A DNA stretch of 29,870 nucleotides from a virus: the IMG/VR virus record IMGVR_UViG_3300048591_000595, positions 1-29,870 of that record, one strand, 5' to 3'. The translations under genes were made by a program, and so were the position numbers. The notes below the pieces were generated by a model. The model did no database searches. It had not been told where the DNA came from and was given only the letters and a program-made list of their open reading frames with translations. Below, one piece after another: positions 9,001-16,658 of the stretch; positions within the stretch are counted from its first letter, which is position 1; every line of letters begins with the position of its first letter.

Positions 9001-10502
9001 CTAACTTGTCTGTAATCATAGTCCTCGCCAAGACACTGCACGAAATCGATGTCTATACTTCTTTTACCACTAAAATCGATATTAAAGTTTTCTATGAAAT
9101 AATATTCACCGTCAAGGACACATCTGTCTAATAGTTCAAAGTCTATATAAGAATCTTTTAAAGTCATTTTACGAGATTTTAATTTGTGTCGTTTCCCATA
9201 AAAATTCATTTTTGAATTAGCGATTGTCATTGCAGCTGCATCTGCAGTTTCTTTGCTAATAACATTCACGTCATTTGTAAGTTGTTCAATTTTCAAAGCG
9301 TTTTTAGGATCACGTCCGCCTTTGCCAATTTTGGCGTAACCCTCTATGTTCACGCCACCAATTAGCAATCCTGTCTTTAGTTTTACTTCAACACCATCAT
9401 TTAATTTATCCCAGAAATCATCATCAGAACCCTCAAGAATATCGTTCTCGTTTATAGTTCTTACCGTGCCAGAGCTGTTCAAATTATTAATTGATTGAAA
9501 AACAATCTGACCTGCTTTATTGCAAAAAATGTATACATCAATAGCTTTAGTAATCCATTTAAGGGATTCAAATGCAGTGCCGCCAAATGGACTAGAATCT
9601 ATCATCTTAGTCCAATACGATGTAGGAAGCGAATAGATCGAGTAATTAGAATTATTAATGAAAGTTATACTTGCCCATTGCTGCCTGATTAAGAGCTTTA
9701 TAATCTTAATCGCATCATAACCGATAATTGAATTGCCGGAATAGATGTTCACATCTTCGCCATACCAATCATTTTTGTAGTAAAAAATTCTATAATCGTG
9801 TTCGTAAAAATTAAAAGGTGTGCATTCGCATTCAAGTACCCACACCGGAGAACTTAAAGGCGTGCTACTCCAATTTACATAGACAGTATAGTTCCAAAAA
9901 GCCGAAGTAATGAGACAAGTACGATTGTCAGTAGCACTAAAATCTTTTAATGAAAGAATAGAACCTGCTTTGAAGCCAAGCGCTGCATTATCGAATTGAA
10001 TTGGTACTGAAGAAGGAGTGTAAGCGATCTGGAACCCGTCAACTTCACCGGGACCATTTGCATAGAGTAAATAATCAGGCGTTATAGCATCATTTTCAAG
10101 ATGCGCTTCTACTCTTGCTGTCTGCGTGTAAAGTAAAGTCAAAGCAGAAAGTTTGTCGAGTACATCGATTGTAATATAGCCCGATTTTAAAGGTCGCTTA
10201 ACAGTCGAGAAATCGCATATCCCTTCAAATACCTTCGTATAAGAGCCGTTTGTTCTTTTAAGCTCTATTTCTACTAAATATTTTTGTTTGCTCGTCAGAG
10301 AGCCGCTAAAAGCGTTATAGACAACATTACCAGTCTTATAAATTAACTGTAGCGATAATTTGTCGAATCCTATCAAACCTGATTCGCCCGGATTGGAAGA
10401 TTCGATCTTTCGTCTTAAAGTCGAGAAAGATTTGAGAACTAATAAATTAGACCAGTCGGTTCGTGCGCCGGAGGGCAAATCTGTGAAATATACCTTTATC
10501 AA
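6087..10502 (-). CDS. Giant tail hub/central fibre protein (1471 aa)
   Basis: It is the first gene after the tape measure, the position of the distal tail/tail-hub genes in siphophages. The N-terminal ~500 residues, with alternating beta segments, look like a combined Dit/Tal (tail-hub) region. A Ser/Gly linker lies near residue 514. Residues ~550-950 hold fibre repeats of two kinds: L-N-T-I-Q-D-I (about three copies) and S-x-L-x-x-(I/L/V)-G-T-L (three copies). The C-terminus ends in a helical segment that could trimerise. It starts with TTG at 10502, overlapping the tape-measure stop (TTGA), so expression probably depends on coupling. No separate Dit gene is seen, which suggests a fused hub-plus-fibre. 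Confidence 0.8.
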   Translation of the reverse strand: MIKVYFTDLPSGARTDWSNLLVLKSFSTLRRKIESSNPGESGLIGFDKLSLQLIYKTGNVVYNAFSGSLTSKQKYLVEIELKRTNGSYTKVFEGICDFSTVKRPLKSGYITIDVLDKLSALTLLYTQTARVEAHLENDAITPDYLLYANGPGEVDGFQIAYTPSSVPIQFDNAALGFKAGSILSLKDFSATDNRTCLITSAFWNYTVYVNWSSTPLSSPVWVLECECTPFNFYEHDYRIFYYKNDWYGEDVNIYSGNSIIGYDAIKIIKLLIRQQWASITFINNSNYSIYSLPTSYWTKMIDSSPFGGTAFESLKWITKAIDVYIFCNKAGQIVFQSINNLNSSGTVRTINENDILEGSDDDFWDKLNDGVEVKLKTGLLIGGVNIEGYAKIGKGGRDPKNALKIEQLTNDVNVISKETADAAAMTIANSKMNFYGKRHKLKSRKMTLKDSYIDFELLDRCVLDGEYYFIENFNIDFSGKRSIDIDFVQCLGEDYDYRQVSLIRSASNYIGGSGASSSSSGGSGSLVSLIGFPPLAVETGLIKLNYTDNFALTETENKLDTIQNIKKTSVTTEFARIGIGGAPDTVFKSKVTGNSWVTGNIKVDGDIYIGGNIDRINVVDYDVVDHAIRLNKNGDDITALDGGVIMLGASNNSLASIKYKGGRWTSDIDFDIASGKSYKINNVDVLNATTLGSTVLGSSLTSIGTLSHDLNIANTKVFKINSASVLSADTLGSSVINSSLQKLGTLTQNLNLSGGNSFQINGANVLTMSSLGTGITGSVLTSVGTLATGVWNATAINAGYINFNATNLKNSSNALNTIQDISSSSAPSFLQVSLTNQASTTSHSVRADRNIATSYPLAGGGDLTSDRTISLGYNNTNLKLTSNLLNTIQDIAITSVPEFGGLDLTGSIGSKVYSQQLTGWKIMNDGAADFRYLYANEMHVKSFIADLEQALAGGQIISKSVAKISSDFTVPSPGSSTVLIVEEFSGFTGAVFQNGDYVRVRNISRAAGGLTVSDCWGTVTFNSRNDATKTQTFIFTRSAAPNAGSATSGTTIAKGALALDYGTAGNGVYEVSAIDGSYGSNSPYARVVQHSGHPASTQNVLGQFGNLNGTYGYSTPVFGLAVGDYSKTNLTIDATNGFRVRYGATNIITLDTLGNASFLGAITSSSGTVGSWTIQDGYLQSAHNNSAKTIITTLRSSVASYQSGLNVTVQVSGANKIITQVGGYNDGGASRYGFSIWDAINSKWLVNIGYGGPSEDFVSQISGFNFDGDKFYMGTSSAGIALTKSNTSFLTSFSASGFEVYDASNPKLFIGKKNGSFLDFNITSADTLTLNGKFLTSSIFELTTTASPNNYKGYVGLSSATETDTGSYPGSLTHNTIFKIASVKSSANYSYSKLKFQLIEEGVKYFEINNWNGTNNYAGVYIKNNSNNSLNKIIGQQEAAIANCTVGNLADTGNKLNSILQAMRTHGLIAT

Positions 10503-12673
10503 AACGCACCGCTCGAAAGTTCTGCCAGCCCAATAGATGTTAAACGCTCTGCAGAATATTTATCAAATACAATCTGATTAGGTCTTTGTTTAATCGCATC
10601 TGCTAAAACTCTTATCTCTTTTACAATCGCTAAATCGTTAAAGCTGTACACATTATTTCTTAAAGAGTTTTCAACTGCCATTTTAGTCTGCGTTACCACC
10701 TGCGCCCAGCCTTGCGCATAGTCCTGCATAGGTGCAATAATCTCGATTCCATTCTCACCTACTACCGTGCCGCCTTTAGCGAAACCTTTCATAGAAGTAT
10801 CAGTAGCGGAAATCTTTGCTACGTTAGCTAAACCTGTAGCTATCGTAGTAGCTGCCAGAATACCTCCGAAAAGAGGACCAGCGCCTACGGGCGGAGGTGC
10901 GAATGCGGCTGTTGCTGCTTTATAAGTTTCTATCAATGTTTGCGAAATACTAAGTGCCTTATAAGCTGCCGTCTGCTTACCAAAAAGATTAGCCGTCATT
11001 CCGAGTGATTGAGTAACTGCATTGATTTCAGTTTCTGCTTTAGCAGCTTCAAATTGTTTCTTCTTTTCTAAAGATTCTTGTTCTAAATCGTTTCGTCTCT
11101 GATCGTATGCCTGCGATAATGCAAGAAGCATCTCTTGAGAGTTTTCAAAAATCGATACCTTTTCTATTTCCTTATCATACCAGATGTCGAGTTCCTGCTG
11201 TGCAGAAAGTTTTAAGTATTCGTTTTTATCTCCAAGAAGTATGTCGTCAAGAGCTTCTGTTTCAGGCATAGAAAAATTATCTTCTGCAAATGTAGGCATT
11301 TCCGGCTTTGGTTCTTTTACTACTTGTTTATTGCTAAGCAATGATGAAAGTCTTTCTTGCTCTTTTAAATTTTTTATATGCTTTTCAGAGCCAGCAATTA
11401 ATAAACCTTCTGCTTCTTGAAGTTCTTTAATTTTTTCTTTTACTTGTGTAACCGTCATTCCCATACCGGCTACAACCTTATCCGCTGCATTCAAATTATC
11501 GAGATGTACTTTTAACCAGTTTGTACTTTCTCCTTTTTTATCTGAAATTTCATCTGCGATGTTTCTTGCGCCAAAACCGGACTTATCCCAGTTCGGGTAG
11601 CTTTTATCAACTGTCTTTCTATGATTGATTACAGCAGTAGCGTTTTCGTTAATATTTCCTGTCATTAAATAAATTGCATAAGCGGCAGCAGTAAGACCTA
11701 GAATTAACCACCCCACCGGACCAAGCGAAAATTCTAAAGCGATTATACTTTTCCCAAGTGCGGCAATAGAAGGAATAAGAGAATTATAAATTGTTGTTGC
11801 AATTCCCATTAAGCCGGTTACTCTTAAAGTTACCGCCACTGCACCAAGAGAAATGAATAGACCAATTACACCGCTTAACACAGGTGAAAGTTGATTCAAA
11901 GCTCCAACTAAACTAGCGATAGCAGATGAAAGAGGTCTTAGACCGTAATCTAAAAGTTCACCAATATTTTCCCTCATATCACCGATTGCATTGTTCATCT
12001 TAGCCATAGCACCTGTCGATGACTCACCCATAGCTATCGCTTGCCCACCAATGCTTTTATTTAGCATCTCGAGTACTTTATTCAAATCACCACTTTTCAA
12101 GACTGTTTCATCTAGTCCTTTCACGTACCGCTTAATCATAGTCGCATCGCCTGCAAAAAGATCACCCATCACACGTGTAGCACCACTTAAATCAGTGCCC
12201 ATAATGGTAGCCAAGTTCGCAGCTTGCAAAGTTGCTTCTTTTGTTTGTTCTACTGTAAGTCCCATCGCCAGGAGCATAGCCATACTGCTTTCAGTAACCT
12301 CATCTCCATAGATAGTTGTAGCTTGCAACTCTGCCGCATATTCTACCAATATGTCAGAATTTTCTTTTGTAAACTGACCTGATTGTTTAAGGGCTGTATT
12401 GAGTTTAACAAGTGCAACTTCTTGTTCCTGATATGCTTTTATTGATTCGCCAAAGTTCTGTTGTAATGTGCCCCATACTTCTTTCACTCCTTGAATAATT
12501 TCACGAGCATTATTGAACCCCTGCGAAATCGAAGTGGTTAAATCCGTAACGTCTTGTTTGCCATACTTGAAACTTTTGTACAGTTCCTTTACATTCTCAT
12601 CTGTAAGGTCAATCGCTGCATTAGCTTCCTTGCCATCAATTATTAATTTTATTTTTATTTCATTCGTAGGCAA
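10499..12673 (-). CDS. Tape measure protein (724 aa)
   Basis: Tape measure proteins set tail length and help DNA ejection. The N-terminal third is long, helical and Ala/Gln-rich. Residues ~250-345 hold two or three hydrophobic segments (including V-G-W-L-I-L-G-L), and charged coiled coils and an Ala/Gly-rich hydrophobic stretch follow. It lies directly after the frameshifted chaperone genes, as in lambda-type tails. The start is TTG at 12673 with AGGGAT upstream; no in-frame ATG occurs for about 130 codons, so the TTG start is well supported. By the usual ~0.15 nm per residue, the tail would be about 110 nm (inference). Confidence 0.9.
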   Translation of the reverse strand: MPTNEIKIKLIIDGKEANAAIDLTDENVKELYKSFKYGKQDVTDLTTSISQGFNNAREIIQGVKEVWGTLQQNFGESIKAYQEQEVALVKLNTALKQSGQFTKENSDILVEYAAELQATTIYGDEVTESSMAMLLAMGLTVEQTKEATLQAANLATIMGTDLSGATRVMGDLFAGDATMIKRYVKGLDETVLKSGDLNKVLEMLNKSIGGQAIAMGESSTGAMAKMNNAIGDMRENIGELLDYGLRPLSSAIASLVGALNQLSPVLSGVIGLFISLGAVAVTLRVTGLMGIATTIYNSLIPSIAALGKSIIALEFSLGPVGWLILGLTAAAYAIYLMTGNINENATAVINHRKTVDKSYPNWDKSGFGARNIADEISDKKGESTNWLKVHLDNLNAADKVVAGMGMTVTQVKEKIKELQEAEGLLIAGSEKHIKNLKEQERLSSLLSNKQVVKEPKPEMPTFAEDNFSMPETEALDDILLGDKNEYLKLSAQQELDIWYDKEIEKVSIFENSQEMLLALSQAYDQRRNDLEQESLEKKKQFEAAKAETEINAVTQSLGMTANLFGKQTAAYKALSISQTLIETYKAATAAFAPPPVGAGPLFGGILAATTIATGLANVAKISATDTSMKGFAKGGTVVGENGIEIIAPMQDYAQGWAQVVTQTKMAVENSLRNNVYSFNDLAIVKEIRVLADAIKQRPNQIVFDKYSAERLTSIGLAELSSGAF

Positions 12674-12683
12674 AATCAGATCC

Positions 12684-12983
12684 CTAATTTTTATTCATTG
12701 CTTTTAACTGCTCTAAATCTGTCTTCATTTTGTTCAAATCATTTATTTTTTTTACATAGTACCAATCACTTACAAGCGTTGCTATTGTGCCCTCGATCAA
12801 TCCTATCTTGCTAATATCGCCGTCTGCAATTTCATAAAGCACGTAATCAAAATTTTCAACTTCACTTTTAAGATATGAGACATTGATTTTACTCAATACC
12901 TTTATTTCATTTGCTACTGCTTTTGTTTCTTCATTGAGTCTATTAAATCGCTCTGCATTTCTTTCATCGAATTGACTTTTCTT
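12684..12983 (-). CDS. Minus-one-frame extension of the tail assembly chaperone (gpT-like; 99 aa)
   Basis: This frame is open from just upstream of the slippery site to 12684 and lies exactly in the -1 frame of the upstream chaperone gene. Its only plausible independent start is a TTG at 12896 with badly spaced AAAGG (two bases away). After frameshifting at T-TTT-TTA, translation continues as K-K-S-Q-F-D-E-R... and yields an 84 + 99 = 183-residue fusion. The distal part is helical (L-K-S-E-V-E then M-K-T-D-L-E-Q-L-K). By analogy with lambda gpGT, the fused form would bind the tape measure and recruit tail tube subunits. It ends 10 bases before the tape-measure start. Confidence 0.85.
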   Translation of the reverse strand, partial: KKSQFDERNAERFNRLNEETKAVANEIKVLSKINVSYLKSEVENFDYVLYEIADGDISKIGLIEGTIATLVSDWYYVKKINDLNKMKTDLEQLKAMNKN

Positions 12984-13234
12984 AAAAAAAAATCTTTAAC
13001 AATTTCGAGAGTTTGTTTTTCAGTCGCATCATCAAAAAAATCAATATTCTGTTCGCTCTCATTATTTACGTCAATCAGGACTATTTGTAGAAATTTTTTG
13101 ATAGCATCTTCGTTGTCAAATTCAGCATTGAGATTAGAACCAAGCCCGGAGACTTTCAATAAATTGTTTACCTGCCGAGATTCTTTTATAGTAAGGTCTT
13201 TTAATCCAAATGTTTTGCCGTTTATCGTGTACAT
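12914..13234 (-). CDS. Tail assembly chaperone, short form (gpG-like; 106 aa)
   Basis: It lies between the tail tube and tape-measure genes, the conserved place of the lambda gpG/gpGT-type pair. I choose the ATG at 13234, which overlaps the tail-tube stop as TGATG and has AAGGTAGG upstream, rather than the ATG at 13252 inside the tube gene. The product is acidic and helical. Residues 81-84 (D-F-F-L) are encoded over the slippery run. Most ribosomes should finish here; a fraction should shift into the -1 frame. Confidence 0.85.
   Translation of the reverse strand: MYTINGKTFGLKDLTIKESRQVNNLLKVSGLGSNLNAEFDNEDAIKKFLQIVLIDVNNESEQNIDFFDDATEKQTLEIVKDFFLRKVNSMKEMQSDLIDSMKKQKQ
12983..12989 (-). promoter_or_regulatory. 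Programmed -1 frameshift site T-TTT-TTA
   Basis: A nine-base T run in the coding strand (12984-12992) contains the classical X-XXY-YYZ heptamer T-TTT-TTA in the zero frame (codons TTT TTA, residues 83-84). The -1 frame has a TAA just before the run and stays open for 99 codons after it. Transcriptional slippage on T9 is an alternative route to the same fusion. Confidence 0.85.
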
Positions 13235-14187
13235 CAATAACCTACCTTGCATGTACCGCCGTCAGCTCCATTATCTGCTGCACCGCCGCCTTTATCCGCT
13301 CCAAATAAGAAATCAAATTCATAGATAGAGACATCGCCGCCTAATGTTAGTTTTAAGTTTCTGTCCGTATCAGATATTTCAGGTTCTTCTATTACATGCA
13401 AGACGCCTGAATTAAAATCGAAAGAATCACAAAAAGAGGAATTATTGCCAAATTTAAGAAGCAGAGATTCATTAATATTTTTGTTCAGTCTTTCCATTAT
13501 CTTTGTTATTGAACCGTCCTTGCCAATTACTTCAAACTTAACCTCAATTCGATCTACTAAAGTCTGACCGAAAAGATTTTCGTTATCTTTTGTTTTTAAA
13601 CTAAAAGTAAAACTTGTTAATTCTTTGGCATTAAATAGTACAGTTGCGGAAGGCGATTCTGCAGTCATAAGTCTAAATCTTCTTGTCTTAGTTGTATTTT
13701 CTCCGCCCGGTTGTGTTATGCCGCTTATTGTTACTGCTGTATTAGTCGAAGATGCGTTTATGATTGTCTTTACTGTATCATAGTCGCCAGCTCCTTTTAA
13801 AGTCTCTTTAATCGTTCTTTTATCAGCGTTTATTGAATATTCAAAACCAAGCCCCAATAAAAGTCCTGCCTGTGCAAATTTGAAAACATCTTCACTGCCA
13901 GATGTGATTGATTGCTTAGCAGTCATCAGCTGCGCATCCATATTCAAATTTAGATAGCCGAAATTTGCTTTGAGTGCTAACATTGTCGATTGCATAGTTT
14001 CATATTCTAATGTCGCTTGTAACATATTCCTAAATTGCCGATTCAGATAATCTTTTGGTGCTTTGTATGGTACGAAAGTTAATTTTGCTTCGTTTCTAAA
14101 ACCTGCATATACAGGATTAGTAGGAGTAGTTTCTAAAGTACCAGCATCGCATTTCAAGATCGATTTTATTCCCGGTGTTGAAATCAT
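13234..14187 (-). CDS. Major tail (tube) protein (317 aa)
   Basis: It is assigned by position (immediately before the chaperone frameshift pair and tape measure) and by composition: a beta-rich soluble protein with no signal peptide or coiled coil. It has an Ala/Gly/Asp-rich C-terminal tail (G-A-D-K-G-G-G-A-A-D) that could be flexible on the tube surface. No sheath gene accompanies it, which fits a non-contractile tail. The ATG at 14187 has AGAGGTAATAAA upstream. No sequence motif is diagnostic, so this is positional inference. Confidence 0.75.
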   Translation of the reverse strand: MISTPGIKSILKCDAGTLETTPTNPVYAGFRNEAKLTFVPYKAPKDYLNRQFRNMLQATLEYETMQSTMLALKANFGYLNLNMDAQLMTAKQSITSGSEDVFKFAQAGLLLGLGFEYSINADKRTIKETLKGAGDYDTVKTIINASSTNTAVTISGITQPGGENTTKTRRFRLMTAESPSATVLFNAKELTSFTFSLKTKDNENLFGQTLVDRIEVKFEVIGKDGSITKIMERLNKNINESLLLKFGNNSSFCDSFDFNSGVLHVIEEPEISDTDRNLKLTLGGDVSIYEFDFLFGADKGGGAADNGADGGTCKVGY

Positions 14188-14198
14188 TTTATTACCTC

Positions 14199-14645
14199 TT
14201 ATTTTTTAATTACGAAAAACAATAAAACGACCACTAGAAGAAACCCGATTATGCCATAGAAAGCATACCCAAATTTTTCAGGAGTGGTTGTTTCTTTTTT
14301 GATTAATAGACTTGTTGTATCAGTAAATGTAGTATCCACCGAGCGTTTTGAAATACTGTAAACAAATATCTTTTTTTTAGGGAAAAACGATATTTTAATA
14401 TTAGCTCCATCCACTTCGTCAGTCCCTTCAATCTTTGCACTATCTGATAGCGAAGCAAAAATCAGATCGAGAGAATCAATTGAAGTTTTAGGCATGTTAT
14501 ACAAACTTGCTCTCATAGAATCCTTAATCGCCGGAACGACTACTGAAATTTTTCTATCTAAGATTATTGTTTCAGGAGCTGAACATGCGTTTATAATCAG
14601 AGCTAAAACAAATACAAATAATATTTTATTAATTAAGTTTTTCAT
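14199..14645 (-). CDS. Unimolecular spanin candidate (u-spanin; 148 aa)
   Basis: U-spanins link the outer membrane (N-terminal lipid) to the inner membrane (C-terminal helix) and disrupt the outer membrane in the last step of lysis. From the ATG at 14645 the protein starts M-K-N-L-I-N-K, then a hydrophobic stretch and lipobox-like I-N-A-C (Cys at ~21; Asn at -2 is unusual). A beta-rich periplasmic region follows, then a C-terminal membrane segment (G-I-I-G-F-L-L-V-V-V-L-L-F-F-V) ending I-K-K. This is the T1 gp11 topology. The start overlaps the endolysin stop (ATGA); the upstream ATG at 14666 would bury the signal. Confidence 0.8.
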   Translation of the reverse strand: MKNLINKILFVFVLALIINACSAPETIILDRKISVVVPAIKDSMRASLYNMPKTSIDSLDLIFASLSDSAKIEGTDEVDGANIKISFFPKKKIFVYSISKRSVDTTFTDTTSLLIKKETTTPEKFGYAFYGIIGFLLVVVLLFFVIKK

Positions 14646-15184
14646 TCTTTTACTTGCACGAACCAAACAATTCTAAAATAATTCGCCGGCTGTATCGAGC
14701 GTTTCCTTAGATAAACGCCGTCTCCATTTTCCTGAGAGCCGCCTGATCCGGAAGATGTATTGCCCTCAATTGTTATTCCTAGATTTAAAGTCCAGTTTTT
14801 CACAAAACCAATATGCCCAAAAATAGTATTCCCTTTTTCCCAGCCAACAATTGAGCCGGGCACTATTTTAATTTTCCCTTTCAATACATTCACAGCAAGA
14901 ATTATATCTTTATTTCTTTTAAATTCTCTCGCAAGTCCGCTTCTTGTAGCCGGGGATTTGACATTAGCTTCTGTTAAGCAATAAGAAACAAATGCCGCGC
15001 ACCAGCTATCACCTTTTTTTCTTCCAACAGATTTTAAAAACATTTCAACAGCCTTTCCGTCATTTCTTCCTGTTGCTTCTTTCGTGCCGATGTAGCTCTC
15101 AGCAATACGAAGATGCGATTGACTTTCAAGAAACGAGAATGGCAGAAGCAACAATAATGCTAAGACCAAGAAAAAAAATCGCAT
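14642..15184 (-). CDS. Endolysin, CHAP/NlpC-P60-like, with N-terminal export signal (180 aa)
   Basis: It is a peptidoglycan amidase/endopeptidase. Residues 3-17 form a very hydrophobic segment (F-F-F-L-V-L-A-L-L-L-L-L) after M-R, so it is exported by Sec either as a cleaved protein or as a signal-arrest-release enzyme. The catalytic Cys62 lies in W-C-A-A-F-V-S-Y-C, the His is 124 in F-G-H-I-G-F-V, and the third polar residue may be in E-G-N (140-142). The ATG at 15184 lies inside the 3' end of the holin gene (59-base overlap) with AAAGGAA upstream. An export signal means the holin may act as a pinholin. Confidence 0.9.
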   Translation of the reverse strand: MRFFFLVLALLLLLPFSFLESQSHLRIAESYIGTKEATGRNDGKAVEMFLKSVGRKKGDSWCAAFVSYCLTEANVKSPATRSGLAREFKRNKDIILAVNVLKGKIKIVPGSIVGWEKGNTIFGHIGFVKNWTLNLGITIEGNTSSGSGGSQENGDGVYLRKRSIQPANYFRIVWFVQVKE

Positions 15185-15431
15185 AAGCTACATTTCCTTT
15201 TTTGAGTTCTACAATTGTATTTAGTTCTTTCACTGCATATCTGTCTATCACCCAAATAAGAGCGATTCCAATTACAGCCTTTAGCATACCAAACGCTATC
15301 GCAGAAAATTCTATAAACCAGTTAAACGTGTAGAACATAATAATCGCAGTAATTAAAGCGATTACTAATAATGTCTTGAAAGCCGAGTTTTTATAAAAAG
15401 CCGAGTTATTAAAAAATTGTAACATCGTCAT
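15126..15431 (-). CDS. Holin candidate with three membrane segments (101 aa)
   Basis: Hydrophobic segments lie near residues 19-37, 43-62 and 81-101. It is placed between the XhlA-like gene and the endolysin, so it is the best holin candidate. The loop D-R-Y-A-V-K-E-L then E-L-K-K-G-N-V-A-Y-A before the last segment resembles the DUF350 family of small membrane proteins, which is unusual for a holin. The first ATG (15431) overlaps the upstream stop as ATGA, just after GAGGAGC. A second ATG at 15425 gives a possible shorter product, as in dual-start holins. Confidence 0.7.
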   Translation of the reverse strand: MTMLQFFNNSAFYKNSAFKTLLVIALITAIIMFYTFNWFIEFSAIAFGMLKAVIGIALIWVIDRYAVKELNTIVELKKGNVAYAIFFLGLSIIVASAILVS

Positions 15432-15649
15432 GCTCCTCTTGTAATGATACCAACAATGATTCCAGCGATTGTCCCAGCTAGAAAATTGCCGACTATTATA
15501 GCGCCGATAAATTTTGATTTGAAAGTTTCTAGCCCTCTAATTCTACTTTCGTGATCATCTATTCTTGCAAATTGATGCGAAGTCAAAGCATCTATTTTTG
15601 CTTTAATTACTTCTACATCAGTAATAAGTTTATTTAATTTATCTTCCAT
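15428..15649 (-). CDS. XhlA-like haemolysin/holin-associated protein (73 aa)
   Basis: The N-terminal 45 residues form an amphipathic coiled coil (L-N-K-L-I-T-D-V-E-V-I-K). One C-terminal membrane segment follows (F-I-G-A-I-I-V-G-N-F-L-A-G-T-I-A-G-I-I-V). This matches the layout of XhlA-type lysis proteins. I choose the ATG at 15649, because the upstream ATG at 15688 would translate through a strong hairpin and give an atypical Arg/Cys N-terminus. It is coupled to the holin by ATGA. Confidence 0.75.
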   Translation of the reverse strand: MEDKLNKLITDVEVIKAKIDALTSHQFARIDDHESRIRGLETFKSKFIGAIIVGNFLAGTIAGIIVGIITRGA

Positions 15650-15666
15650 CGTACCATTTTTATTTA

Positions 15667-15686
15667 GCCGGCACGCTCGTGCCGGC
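15667..15686. other. Strong hairpin between capsid and lysis genes
   Basis: GCCGGCAC and GTGCCGGC form a perfect 8-bp GC-rich stem with a four-base loop. Neither side is followed by a T run, so it is not a standard terminator. It lies 18 bases after the capsid gene and may protect the capsid mRNA 3' end or reduce read-through into the lysis genes. Confidence 0.7.
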
Positions 15687-15703
15687 ATGAGAAAAAGTTT
15701 TAA

Positions 15704-16654
15704 TTAAAGACGTATTCTTGACAACCTTTTTACAGCATTTGTTTTTTCTGGAGAGAGCTGTAAGTGCATGCTCAATCTTGCGACTGCATTCGGTTTAACT
15801 TCTGTATTAGGAAAATCAGTAAACATAAAACCTGAGTTAGTCGAGAATGACAAGCCTAATTCCTCAGCGAATCTTGCTATGTACATACTTGTGCAGTCTG
15901 AATTGGTTCCGTCCGATTCTGTTTGTATTATTGCAGTTGTAGGAAGTTTGATGATCGGCACTGACAATATTGTCTCAACTACACCTCCGAATGCATCATT
16001 GATTTGTCCATAGACATGTTTCACTCTTGCAATTGTTGTAAGTCTTGCAGCAAGGTTAGTATTGACCATGATCGCGTTTGCGTTAGGAACGTTAGCAATT
16101 TCTTTTTCTAATGTCTCTAGGAAGTTTCCGTAATTATCAGATGTAAGCTGTAAAGAAATATTTTTATTCATAGCTGCTAATTCAGCCTGAGTAAAACCGA
16201 GTCTTGCAGTTTGTCCGGACGCAACCGCATCAAGGACTAATGTAGAAATACCGAGCATCTGATTACTTGCGGCAGTACCTATGAACATGTGGTCTTGTAT
16301 TTCCTCAGCCATTGCGACTGCGAACTGTGCGAGTTTTCTATCACTGGCTTTTTTCAGTGCTTCCGGACTGTTACCAACGTTAGCGTCTGCAAGATAGAGT
16401 TCGTCAATACTGTATTCTCTTGTGTAGGCTGCAAGAGTTGAGAGAGCAACAGAAGGAGATTGTGCATCACGCTGCGCTGCTGCTCCCGGTGCTCTTGCTG
16501 CCGTACCTGTTTTAGCTAAGGTTTCTTTTGTATTTAAAAATGTACTCGGATCGAGCTTGAATTGTGCTGCTCGAAAAATCGGAGCTAATTCGATCATCTT
16601 AGCCAATAGCGCTGCTGCTCTTCCTGTAAGTGATGAAACTTGTGATATTAACAT
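15704..16654 (-). CDS. Major capsid protein (316 aa)
   Basis: It follows a scaffold-like gene, is of suitable length, and has the strongest ribosome site of the region (AAGGAGTAGTAAC before the ATG at 16654), as expected for the most abundant protein. The composition is HK97-fold-like: an Ala-rich N-terminal arm (to ~75), a spine-helix candidate (residues 97-120, L-K-K-A-S-D-R-K-L-A), N-A-I-M-V-N at ~193-198 and an I-x-K-L-P segment near 239. No protease gene was seen, so head maturation may be protease-free or use the scaffold gene. Confidence 0.85.
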   Translation of the reverse strand: MLISQVSSLTGRAAALLAKMIELAPIFRAAQFKLDPSTFLNTKETLAKTGTAARAPGAAAQRDAQSPSVALSTLAAYTREYSIDELYLADANVGNSPEALKKASDRKLAQFAVAMAEEIQDHMFIGTAASNQMLGISTLVLDAVASGQTARLGFTQAELAAMNKNISLQLTSDNYGNFLETLEKEIANVPNANAIMVNTNLAARLTTIARVKHVYGQINDAFGGVVETILSVPIIKLPTTAIIQTESDGTNSDCTSMYIARFAEELGLSFSTNSGFMFTDFPNTEVKPNAVARLSMHLQLSPEKTNAVKRLSRIRL

Positions 16655-16658
16655 GTTA

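Noticed and set aside
5222-10502. Second variable repeat in other tail genes
   Set aside because: I saw no other copy of the TR core (e.g. GACAACCGAAACGCCGCT) outside 1951-2065 and 2500-2614.
11991-12311. Plus-strand ORF of 106 codons
   Set aside because: It is a shadow of the tape-measure gene; composition and neighbours give no support.
12684-12896. Independent 70-residue gene starting TTG at 12896
   Set aside because: The ribosome site is too close and the frame is open in -1 from the slippery heptamer; the frameshift fusion explains it better.
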